From an uncultured bacterium (GTDB lineage Bacteria > Cyanobacteriota > Vampirovibrionia > Gastranaerophilales > Gastranaerophilaceae): a stretch of DNA of 11,046 nucleotides. Under the pieces are notes generated by a model. That model did not search any database. It saw nothing but the letters and a program-made list of their open reading frames with translations, and was not told the origin of the DNA. Made by a program: the position numbers and the translations under genes. The stretch lies in NCBI GenBank assembly GCA_902772945.1, contig CACYCU010000185.1:1-11046 (forward strand), written 5' to 3'. Positions within the stretch are counted from its first letter, which is position 1. Each line of letters begins with the position of its first letter. Shown here piece by piece: positions 1 through 6,742 of this stretch.

Positions 1-3000
1 AAACCGTCAGCTTCATATACTCTGCCTCTGTGCATACTGTTTGTAAGATTTCTTAAAGCGTCCAGCATAGCTCCATATATATATTTTGCTCTGTCATTGC
101 CAACTCCGATTTCATAAGCAGCTTTTCCCATACCGCTTGAAATACTCTCAGCTTTTGCTATTGCAAGATTGCTCACTCTGCTAAAGTCATACTCATGAAC
201 TTCTTTATCACTTGGTTCTTGACCATACGGTACTGCATGCATTAACTTATATGCACGTTTTCTGTATTCATAATTTTTGTGTTCAGTCAAATCCGCAAAA
301 ACCATATCTGTGTCAATTGCATACCCTTCAAGAGCTCTGCATTTGTCATGGTTTCCGGCAAAAGTGTATGAATATATTAAAGATTCCAAAGGTTCTGAAC
401 CATAAAAATTACCGCCGCCAACCAACTGGTTATATACTGTATCACCTTGTTCCAAGCCTTTATCAGGGCTATTACTTCCGTCAAAATCAAACAGTTTGCC
501 AAAAATCTTATTTATTTCGGAAGAAAGATAAGTATAATTTGCAACAGTTGTAAAACCTGCTTCATTTATGAGTTTTTTAACTACTTCTTTTTGATTTGAA
601 TATCTTGAGCCGGAATTATACCCTCTACCGGCACCGTATATTACTCCTTCATCAGTAACTTCTGCCGCTATGTATGCATCAGGATGATATTCTTTAACTG
701 CATCACTAAATCTTGACCAAAATTCAATTACTTTATTCCAAGTATATTCAAAATTCGTTTTTCCGCTTTTTAAAGAATCAATATCAGCGATATCTTTTGT
801 AGCATCTATTCTCCAATCCAAACCGGCCTGACTTCTGTCAACAATCATTTCCGCCAAAGCAAAACTTTCATATGATGTTCCTTTTAAGGAAAGACTAAGT
901 GCTTTTTGAAATTCTTCTTTTTCTTTTGAACCTACCTTACCTATATTATACTTAATTTTGTTTATCAAAGATTGGACTTCATCTTTTGGGCTGTCAGCTA
1001 TTATACCCATTCCGACAAGGGATGTTTTTTTTAGTTTTCCATAATCATAAGAAATTTCGCCTGTCTTGGAATTATACATAAATTCAGAATCCGGGGCAAC
1101 TCCTTTTATAACTGCAAATTTTGCAATCTCAGAAGTCAGATAAGGAATAACATATTTTCCGTACGGGGTAGTATTTCCTTTACTGTCTTTTAATTTCGCA
1201 TTTTTAGGCAATGAATTGTCTACTGAATCAATAATACTTTTGGCAAAATTTAATAATTCTTTTTCATACAATTTATCTGTTTTTAAATACAAATCTCTTG
1301 TTTCATCTGTAAGGTGCGGATTTTTTTGAATATACATATCATACCTTGACAATCCGATCTGTTCAGGTCTAATCGCTCTTTTTGTCATATAAGGAGATGC
1401 TAAAACAGAAACAATATCATCACCGACCTCGACAGAATCAAGAGGTAAATCCATCAGACCTTGCAATATAGCTTTGTTATAATCGTTTTCTGTTTCCGGT
1501 TCTTTTAGCTCATATCTGCCTCTTAAAACATTTTGAACAATTTCCTTATCAACATCCAAATCCTCAGGTAAAACCGTTCCGTCAGCTTTTTCATCTATAA
1601 TATTAGTTATTTGAGCTGCAGATTTTCCGTTTATGTCTTTAAGATTTTGCGCAACGAACAGGTTTAATATTTGATTTGTTTTCTTTGTCCAATATTTTGC
1701 AGATGAAACAGCATAATCCTGCACTTCCATATTTTTTTGAAGAAGTTGTTTTTTTAGCTCTGCTCTTTTTGAAGGGTCACTAATATTTAATAATTTTTGT
1801 GTTTCATAATGAGAAGGAAGATAATTCAATTTTGCAATATCCGGATTTGCATCCCAAGTTTCAAATCCGCTTTCATGCTTTCCGTCAAGACCGAAAAACT
1901 CGAATTGAGAAACTGCTCTTGTACCATAACCGCTATATAAATCAATTCTTTCATCATTTTTTACGGTTTTATTATAATTGCTGAGCAATTTTACATTTTT
2001 CATATATGTATCGGGATTTATTTTAAAACTATATGGCACAACTGAATCATTATGATTGTTTATGTCAAGATTGTTGTCTAAAAGTTTGTCATAAGCTTTT
2101 ATTAATTCTTTTTCATTCAAATTGTCAGCATCTACAAGCCTATCATCGTATATTTGAATATATGTAGGTTTTTTAGAATCATAATCTTTTCTTGTCGAAA
2201 TTTTTATTGTACCGTCATCTTTTTGTTCAAATTTATATTTTGAATTTACAACTCTATGTGTAACATGATTTAACTTTTTGCCAAAAACTCCCATTGATAA
2301 AGGACTGTCCTCTAAACCTGAAATTCTAAACCAATTAAAGTATGGAGACTTTTTACCCCATTTTAATACATGCTGAAAATGAACACCTTCTAAACCTTCG
2401 TTAACATAAGCACCATCCGAAACCAAGTTAATTCCATTGGCAAACATTTTTCTTTGCATAGAAGCGTAATTATTTATATTTCCAAGACTTTGTGCCAATT
2501 GATAACAATTTTTGTTCCAATATCCATGTGCTGTCAAGCTATCATCAGTAAACAACGGGGTTGTAATTATTCTTGTAAAATTATCTAATTTTCCGAGTTC
2601 CAAATCTTTTTCAATACCGGCCAAAGAACCGCCATATTTATTTGCATAATTTTTGTTGGTTTTTTTTGCTTTTTCTACATTTTTGTTAGGAACAATTTTG
2701 TTATCTTTATCATAAACCCAAGCAACATTGTTAATATCAGGCAGAACAAGTTTCATGGAACCGCCTTTTGTGGATGTTGAAGCCCTGTCAGGGACAAAGT
2801 TGTAGACTTCATGAGCTTTTCCCGAAGATGCAAAATCATTTATCACATTACCATAATCAATTTTATATTCAGGAATACCATTAGGATTATTCTTTGGTTT
2901 CAAAACATAATGATAAGCAAAACCATCATCAGGGGAAAGTCCATAATCACCGGCTAAATCAACTGTTGTAGCTCTGCCGCTTTTCAGTTTTATACTATAA

Positions 3001-3260
3001 GCATTTTTCCCTTCCATTAATGATGAATAATTTTCAAGAGGTCGAATATTTCCATACCCGTCATCTTCGCCAACAACTTTATAATTGCCGTTTTCATCTT
3101 TATCTACCTGAAAAATTTCCAAATAGCAATCATTCTTGTTATCATCCCAAACATAATTAAACTCATACTCTCTTAACCCGTACTCTGATTTTACGGGTTT
3201 GTAGCCTTCAAAGGACATTTTTTTATATTTTGGTTGATTTAAATCAAGTCCTACTTTCAC
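1..3260 (-). CDS. GH13 (alpha-amylase clan) glycoside hydrolase-like protein, C-terminus cut by window edge
   Basis: The minus-strand frame is open without a stop for 1086 codons from a GTG at 3258-3260 to the window edge; I checked it codon by codon. An in-frame TAA lies 8 codons upstream, and a GGAGAAGGG ribosome site precedes the GTG. All GH13 landmarks are visible in order: a YGGSLAGI barrel start near residue 209; region I-like LVSDGAYVNEG (D282, N287) followed by VLKWGKKSPYFNWF; KLNY at 477-480; region II GLDWRIDA (R817, predicted nucleophile D819); region III YIAAEVTDEG (predicted acid/base E867); region IV TFAGNHDK (H971, D972). Residues 1-200 look like an N-terminal beta-rich domain. 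There is no signal peptide, so a cytoplasmic role on glycogen or maltodextrin is inferred. Region I to II spans 537 residues, far longer than in typical amylases. GH13 membership is well supported; substrate and subfamily are not recognisable. Confidence 0.87.
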   Translation of the reverse strand, partial: MKVGLDLNQPKYKKMSFEGYKPVKSEYGLREYEFNYVWDDNKNDCYLEIFQVDKDENGNYKVVGEDDGYGNIRPLENYSSLMEGKNAYSIKLKSGRATTVDLAGDYGLSPDDGFAYHYVLKPKNNPNGIPEYKIDYGNVINDFASSGKAHEVYNFVPDRASTSTKGGSMKLVLPDINNVAWVYDKDNKIVPNKNVEKAKKTNKNYANKYGGSLAGIEKDLELGKLDNFTRIITTPLFTDDSLTAHGYWNKNCYQLAQSLGNINNYASMQRKMFANGINLVSDGAYVNEGLEGVHFQHVLKWGKKSPYFNWFRISGLEDSPLSMGVFGKKLNHVTHRVVNSKYKFEQKDDGTIKISTRKDYDSKKPTYIQIYDDRLVDADNLNEKELIKAYDKLLDNNLDINNHNDSVVPYSFKINPDTYMKNVKLLSNYNKTVKNDERIDLYSGYGTRAVSQFEFFGLDGKHESGFETWDANPDIAKLNYLPSHYETQKLLNISDPSKRAELKKQLLQKNMEVQDYAVSSAKYWTKKTNQILNLFVAQNLKDINGKSAAQITNIIDEKADGTVLPEDLDVDKEIVQNVLRGRYELKEPETENDYNKAILQGLMDLPLDSVEVGDDIVSVLASPYMTKRAIRPEQIGLSRYDMYIQKNPHLTDETRDLYLKTDKLYEKELLNFAKSIIDSVDNSLPKNAKLKDSKGNTTPYGKYVIPYLTSEIAKFAVIKGVAPDSEFMYNSKTGEISYDYGKLKKTSLVGMGIIADSPKDEVQSLINKIKYNIGKVGSKEKEEFQKALSLSLKGTSYESFALAEMIVDRSQAGLDWRIDATKDIADIDSLKSGKTNFEYTWNKVIEFWSRFSDAVKEYHPDAYIAAEVTDEGVIYGAGRGYNSGSRYSNQKEVVKKLINEAGFTTVANYTYLSSEINKIFGKLFDFDGSNSPDKGLEQGDTVYNQLVGGGNFYGSEPLESLIYSYTFAGNHDKCRALEGYAIDTDMVFADLTEHKNYEYRKRAYKLMHAVPYGQEPSDKEVHEYDFSRVSNLAIAKAESISSGMGKAAYEIGVGNDRAKYIYGAMLDALRNLTNSMHRGRVYEADG

Positions 3261-3368
3261 AAAGATTGTTCCCTTCTCCAGTTATAACTCAACTGAAAGA
3301 AAATTTTTGACATAATGATACCGATTATTAAGAAATTTTTACATAAAATGAATTAAAAAATATGTTTT

Positions 3369-3390
3369 TGATATAATCCTGCTTAGGAGA
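3369..3390 (+). promoter_or_regulatory. ahcY extended -10 promoter and ribosome site
   Basis: TG at 3369-3370 plus a perfect TATAAT at 3372-3377 form an extended -10 (TGN-TATAAT). The hexamer about 17 bp upstream (TGAATT, 3349-3354) is a poor -35, which an extended -10 can compensate. The start point would fall near 3384. The Shine-Dalgarno AGGAGA (3385-3390) would then lie at the extreme 5' end of a leader of about 15 nt. The rest of the 3261-3398 intergenic region is AT-rich with no riboswitch-like structure. For the divergent GH13 gene only a weak TGTAAA-N17-TATCAT (3315-3343, minus strand) can be proposed. Confidence 0.6.
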
Positions 3391-3398
3391 TTAAAAAA

Positions 3399-4664
3399 AT
3401 GCTTATGACCGAAATTAAATGCGATATTAAAGACATTACCCTTGCAGATCAGGGTAAAAAACAAATTGAATGGGCATTCAAAGATATGCCTGTATTGAGA
3501 CAGATACAAAAAAGATTTATAGAAGAACAGCCTTTTAAAGGTTTAAAATTATCCGCTTGTGTACACGTTACAAAAGAAACTGCAGCACTTTGTATTGTAA
3601 TGAAATCAGGCGGAGCTGATGCAGTTCTTGTCGCTTCAAACCCACTATCCACTCAAGATGATGTTGCGGCAGCCCTTGTAAAACATTATGGAATACCAAC
3701 ATTTGCAGTTGCCGGTGAAACTGTCGAACAGTATAAATCACATATTCAAACTGCCCTAAACCACAATCCGGATATCATTATAGATGACGGATGCGATATG
3801 GTATCAGCAATCCATGCCGAAAGACCTGAGCTCGCTTCAAAAATTATCGGTTCTACTGAAGAAACAACAACCGGTATTATTAGACTTCAGGCTTTGGAAG
3901 CTCAGGGTGAACTCAGATTTCCTGCAGTCGGAGTTAATACAAGTTTAACAAAACACTTGTATGACAATCGTTACGGCACAGGTCAGAGTTCATTAGACGG
4001 AATCATAAGAGGTGCTAACATCCTTATTGCAGGCAAAACTGTTGTTGTATCAGGTTACGGATGGTGCGGCAGAGGTTGCGCTCTAAGAGCAAAAGCTCTT
4101 GGTGCAAACGTTATTGTTTGTGAAGTTGATCCTCTTAAAGCTCTTGAAGCTGCTATGGAAGGCTATAGAGTTATGCCGATTGCAAAAGCAGCATTGGAAG
4201 GCGATATTTTCTTAACAGTTACCGGCGACAAACACGTAGTAGATGTTCAACATCTTCTAACAATGAAAGATGGTGCTTTTGTTGCAAATGCCGGCCACTT
4301 TGATTGGGAAGTAAATGTTACAGGTCTGAAAGAACATACGACAGAAATTAAACAAATCAGACCTAATTTAGAAGAATATGTTCTTGAAAACGGCAAATCA
4401 ATATATGTTTTTGCTGAAGGCAGACTTGTTAACCTTGTTGCAGCAGAAGGACATCCGGCATCTGTTATGGATATGAGCTTTGCAAACCAAGCTTTGGGTA
4501 TAGAATTTTTGGTTAAAAATTACGGCAAACTTGAAAACAAACTCTACACACTTCCTCAAGAAGTTGATGTAAAAATTGCCGAGCTTAAACTAAAATCAAT
4601 GGGAATAGAAATTGATACATTAACTAAAGAACAAGAAGAATACCTAAACAGTTGGAAGTTTTAA
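3399..4664 (+). CDS. ahcY: Adenosylhomocysteinase (S-adenosyl-L-homocysteine hydrolase), short form
   Basis: This cytosolic NAD-dependent enzyme reversibly splits S-adenosylhomocysteine into adenosine and homocysteine, removing the product inhibitor of methyltransferases. The 421-residue protein is full length for the short family form, which lacks the insert of about 40 residues found in many proteobacterial enzymes. Visible landmarks are: CVHVTKET with H56; SNPLSTQDD at 80-88; the substrate Asp in IIDDG (129-131); STEETTTG at 152-159; K185 and D189 in TKHLYDNRYG; the NAD Rossmann loop GYGWCGRG at 219-226; NAGHFDWE at 297-304; and AAEGHP at 348-353. GYGWCGRG and the C-terminal EYLNSWKF match my memory of cyanobacterial enzymes. 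The ATG at 3399 has AGGAGA 8 nt upstream; an ATG two codons later (3405) is a possible alternative. The gene is a single unit with its own promoter and terminator. Confidence 0.97.
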   Translation: MLMTEIKCDIKDITLADQGKKQIEWAFKDMPVLRQIQKRFIEEQPFKGLKLSACVHVTKETAALCIVMKSGGADAVLVASNPLSTQDDVAAALVKHYGIPTFAVAGETVEQYKSHIQTALNHNPDIIIDDGCDMVSAIHAERPELASKIIGSTEETTTGIIRLQALEAQGELRFPAVGVNTSLTKHLYDNRYGTGQSSLDGIIRGANILIAGKTVVVSGYGWCGRGCALRAKALGANVIVCEVDPLKALEAAMEGYRVMPIAKAALEGDIFLTVTGDKHVVDVQHLLTMKDGAFVANAGHFDWEVNVTGLKEHTTEIKQIRPNLEEYVLENGKSIYVFAEGRLVNLVAAEGHPASVMDMSFANQALGIEFLVKNYGKLENKLYTLPQEVDVKIAELKLKSMGIEIDTLTKEQEEYLNSWKF

Positions 4665-4672
4665 TAAATAAA

Positions 4673-5551
4673 TTAAAAAAGAGATGCCGTCAAAATTAAT
4701 TTGGCGGTATTTCTTTTACCCAAAATTTTTCTTTCCTGCCATAAAAATTTAATTGTTTCCGGTCGTATTTTAATATTATTTGATAAATTTACGATTGTTT
4801 CTTTATCTGAATGAAATTTTTTATCACCGGTAACAAGATTTGAATTTCCTGCATTATTCAAATGTCTTCTAAAACCTGTCAAAGGTATATCAATTATTGC
4901 AGAGCCTCCGACAAGATGAGCAAAATTGAATAAAAATTTGTCGGGACAGATTTTCCATTTATCAATATTTTTATAATCTTTAATAAGTTCTATAGATGCC
5001 TTTCTAAACATTGCAGAACTCGTAGGCGACCAATACCAGCCGCCAAATCGTTTGTGTTTTAAAACAGTATAAGGAACTTCTACATCAATCTCACCGCAAT
5101 TTTTAATTTGTACTAACTTGCTTTTGGGTGAAGATATTGAATTAAGTGTATGCAATTCATCATTTTCACCTATTTCTGCAATACGACATGATGTAAATGC
5201 AACAGAAGTTTCCATATGAACTCTTACATGACATTGCGCAAATTCCGGCAAAATTATATCGTCACTATCAATAAATGATACAAACTGTCCCTGAGCAGAT
5301 TTTAATCCTTCAATCATAGAACCCAATTGTCCTATATTTTTTTTATTTTTAATTATAGTTATTTTTAAATCTTGATTGTCTGCTATAAATTGTTCGACTA
5401 CTTTGCAGGAATTATCTGATGAAGCATCATCCACAACAATTATTTCAAAATTTTTATATATTTGAGATTTTATGCTTTCAAGCGTTCTCAAAATATATTT
5501 TTCATAATTATACGACGTTACAATAAAAGTAACCATAGGGAGCCTAAGCAT
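4673..5551 (-). CDS. Family 2 glycosyltransferase (GT-A fold)
   Basis: The 292-residue protein begins with the GT2 nucleotide-sugar fold: VTFIVTSYNYEKYI (7-20), VVDDASSDNS (39-48) with the UDP-binding acidic pair, and the metal-binding DSDD at 95-98 in FVSFIDSDD. Later come SPTSSAMFRK (175-184), CPDKFLFNFA (202-211) and GFRRHLNN (226-233), typical of the acceptor half of small cell-surface GT2 enzymes. No membrane segment is evident, so it is probably cytosolic or peripheral, transferring a sugar to a surface glycan; donor and acceptor are unknown. I chose the ATG at 5551 because AAAGGGA lies about 8 nt upstream and it starts inside the last codons of the DUF475 gene (ATGCTTAG, 8-nt overlap), suggesting coupled translation. 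A TTG seven codons earlier is in frame but would put that ribosome site inside the gene. The last 14 codons lie within the ahcY terminator hairpin. Confidence 0.92.
   Translation of the reverse strand: MLRLPMVTFIVTSYNYEKYILRTLESIKSQIYKNFEIIVVDDASSDNSCKVVEQFIADNQDLKITIIKNKKNIGQLGSMIEGLKSAQGQFVSFIDSDDIILPEFAQCHVRVHMETSVAFTSCRIAEIGENDELHTLNSISSPKSKLVQIKNCGEIDVEVPYTVLKHKRFGGWYWSPTSSAMFRKASIELIKDYKNIDKWKICPDKFLFNFAHLVGGSAIIDIPLTGFRRHLNNAGNSNLVTGDKKFHSDKETIVNLSNNIKIRPETIKFLWQERKILGKRNTAKLILTASLF
4678..4717 (+). terminator. Intrinsic terminator of ahcY, overlapping the end of the convergent glycosyltransferase gene
   Basis: A 17-bp stem pairs 4678-4694 with 4700-4716 around a 5-nt loop. It is preceded by an A-run and followed by TTTCTTTT. 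Every position pairs in the plus-strand RNA, three of them as G-U wobbles. In the minus-strand RNA those three become C-A mismatches, so the hairpin is best formed by the ahcY transcript, although a T-run also follows it on the minus strand. It begins 14 nt after the ahcY stop codon. Confidence 0.8.
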
Positions 5552-6614
5552 TTTCAGAATCCCTTTCTGCAAGCAATCTGTCCATTTTTCTGTTATGTGC
5601 TATTGAAGAAACTAAAGCAGCTACAATAAATGCCAAACCGATACCGCCTGTAACAACCTCCGGCAACTCTTTTACTGTTGACATAAGCATTAAAATTGCC
5701 AAAGCACCAATAGCCCAGTGTGCTCCATGTTCAAGATACAAAAACTGTTTCAATGTCTTCTTTTCAACAAGCATAATTGTTAAAGATCTTACAAACATAG
5801 CACCAATCGCCAAACCTATTGAAATAATTATAATATCCTTACTTATTGCAAATGCCCCTAAAACTCCATCCAGTGAAAAAGACGCATCAATCAATTCCAA
5901 ATAAATAAAACTTACCAATCCTGTGCATCCTGCTGCCTGTACGGAACATTTTTCCATTCTCATATGTTCATGCTTTTCAAGATAATGGGTAAATCCGTCG
6001 ATTGCAAGATACGTAATAATTCCCGCAATACCCGCAATCATAACAGCCACTTTTTGTTCTTGAGGAATAACATACTGCGTAGCCAAAAGCGCCAAAAGAG
6101 AAATCAGTATTTCAATACCCTTCATATGGTCAAGATGAGAAAGCCAATTTTCGATAGGTCTAATCCAATGAACTTCTTTTTGATTATCAAAGAAATAATT
6201 AAGAAACAACATAATCAAAAACATTCCGCCAAAAGTAACAATTGGATCATGAGTTTCGTGGAGATAATAAGCGTACTTGTCAGCATCAGTAACCGCGATT
6301 TTTGCAACTTCAATCATTTTTAATTTGGCAAAAATAGAAACTACAAGTATCGGGAACAAAAACCTCATTCCAAAAACTGCAATAATAATTCCCCAAGTCA
6401 AAAATCTGTGTCGCCACTGATGACTCATTTTTTCTAATTTCATTGCATTGACAACAGCGTTGTCAAAGGACAAACTAATTTCCAAAACGCCTAATACAAG
6501 TGCAACAAAAACACAAGCAAATCCGCTGCCGGGATGTACATGTTCACCCCAAAAGAATGCACCCGTCAATCCCAAAAATGTAACAATATATGATTCCAAA
6601 AAATATTCAAGCAT
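5544..6614 (-). CDS. DUF475 / TerC-superfamily integral membrane protein, probable metal-ion exporter
   Basis: This 356-residue protein is very hydrophobic, with about eight or nine membrane segments (approximately residues 10-24, 33-50, 72-95, 127-142, 167-183, 188-205, 260-283, 298-314 and 319-337). It carries the two paired acidic signatures of the TerC/Alx/YkoY superfamily: EISLSFDNA (45-53, with E45, D51, N52) and ELIDASFSLDG (240-250, with E240, D243, D249). The loop between the halves is rich in His, Asp and Glu. TerC relatives export manganese or are linked to tellurite resistance; extending that to this DUF475 member is inference. The ATG at 6614 has AGGAGA seven nt upstream; an in-frame TTG at 6635 would read through that ribosome site and is rejected. 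It heads a two-gene unit with the glycosyltransferase. No metal-sensing yybP-ykoY riboswitch fits in the leader, predicted to be 14 nt. Confidence 0.9.
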   Translation of the reverse strand: MLEYFLESYIVTFLGLTGAFFWGEHVHPGSGFACVFVALVLGVLEISLSFDNAVVNAMKLEKMSHQWRHRFLTWGIIIAVFGMRFLFPILVVSIFAKLKMIEVAKIAVTDADKYAYYLHETHDPIVTFGGMFLIMLFLNYFFDNQKEVHWIRPIENWLSHLDHMKGIEILISLLALLATQYVIPQEQKVAVMIAGIAGIITYLAIDGFTHYLEKHEHMRMEKCSVQAAGCTGLVSFIYLELIDASFSLDGVLGAFAISKDIIIISIGLAIGAMFVRSLTIMLVEKKTLKQFLYLEHGAHWAIGALAILMLMSTVKELPEVVTGGIGLAFIVAALVSSIAHNRKMDRLLAERDSENA

Positions 6615-6634
6615 AATAGTATCTCCTAAACACA

Positions 6635-6663
6635 ATTATACTCGAAATATTATATTCTATCAA
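6635..6663 (-). promoter_or_regulatory. Promoter of the DUF475-glycosyltransferase unit
   Basis: Read on the minus strand, TTGATA (6658-6663) and a perfect TATAAT (6635-6640) are separated by exactly 17 bp, a near-consensus housekeeping sigma promoter. The predicted start is about 6628, giving a 14-nt leader that opens with TAGGAGAT and so carries the ribosome site at its 5' end. Confidence 0.75.
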
Positions 6664-6708
6664 TAATTATCTTATATAGATTTTTCACAAAATATTTCAA
6701 CATGCAAT

Positions 6709-6736
6709 TTGAAAAAATTCTTGTTCTTGTTATACT
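6709..6736 (+). promoter_or_regulatory. prfA promoter, predicted to give a leaderless mRNA
   Basis: TTGAAA (6709-6714), a 16-bp spacer and an extended -10 (TG at 6728-6729 plus TATACT at 6731-6736) form a good promoter. Counting the last base of the -10 as -7 puts +1 at 6743, the A of the prfA ATG. No Shine-Dalgarno-like sequence lies between the -10 and the ATG. Confidence 0.65.
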
Positions 6737-6742
6737 TGAATT

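Noticed and set aside
212..553. Open plus-strand frame of 113 codons
   Set aside because: It lies antisense to the GH13 frame, is rich in Cys, His and Gln without recognisable motifs, and has no ribosome site.
1..3260. Possible frameshift or pseudogene in the long minus-strand region
   Set aside because: A triplet-by-triplet check found no stop in this frame from 3260 to the edge, and all catalytic motifs fall in the same frame.
3281..3288. GTTATAAC palindrome near the GH13 start as an operator or -10
   Set aside because: It is only 8 bp, common in AT-rich DNA, and has no suitable -35 at the right distance on the minus strand.
3307..3312. Perfect TTGACA in the GH13-ahcY intergenic region
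   Set aside because: No acceptable -10 lies 16-18 bp downstream on the plus strand, and it is too far from the TATAAT at 3372 to be its -35.
3261..3398. S-adenosylhomocysteine riboswitch before ahcY
   Set aside because: The promoter lies almost on the ribosome site, leaving no transcribed leader for an aptamer.
5552..5572. Upstream TTG start for the glycosyltransferase
   Set aside because: It would put the AAAGGGA ribosome site inside the coding region; the ATG at 5551 has proper spacing and the conserved GT2 N-terminus follows it at once.
6615..6635. Upstream TTG start for the DUF475 protein
   Set aside because: It would read through the AGGAGA ribosome site, and at 6635 it lies on the -10 element, upstream of the predicted transcription start.
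6615..6742. yybP-ykoY manganese riboswitch before a TerC-like gene
   Set aside because: The predicted leader is about 14 nt, and the AT-rich intergenic region shows no GC-rich stems of that class.
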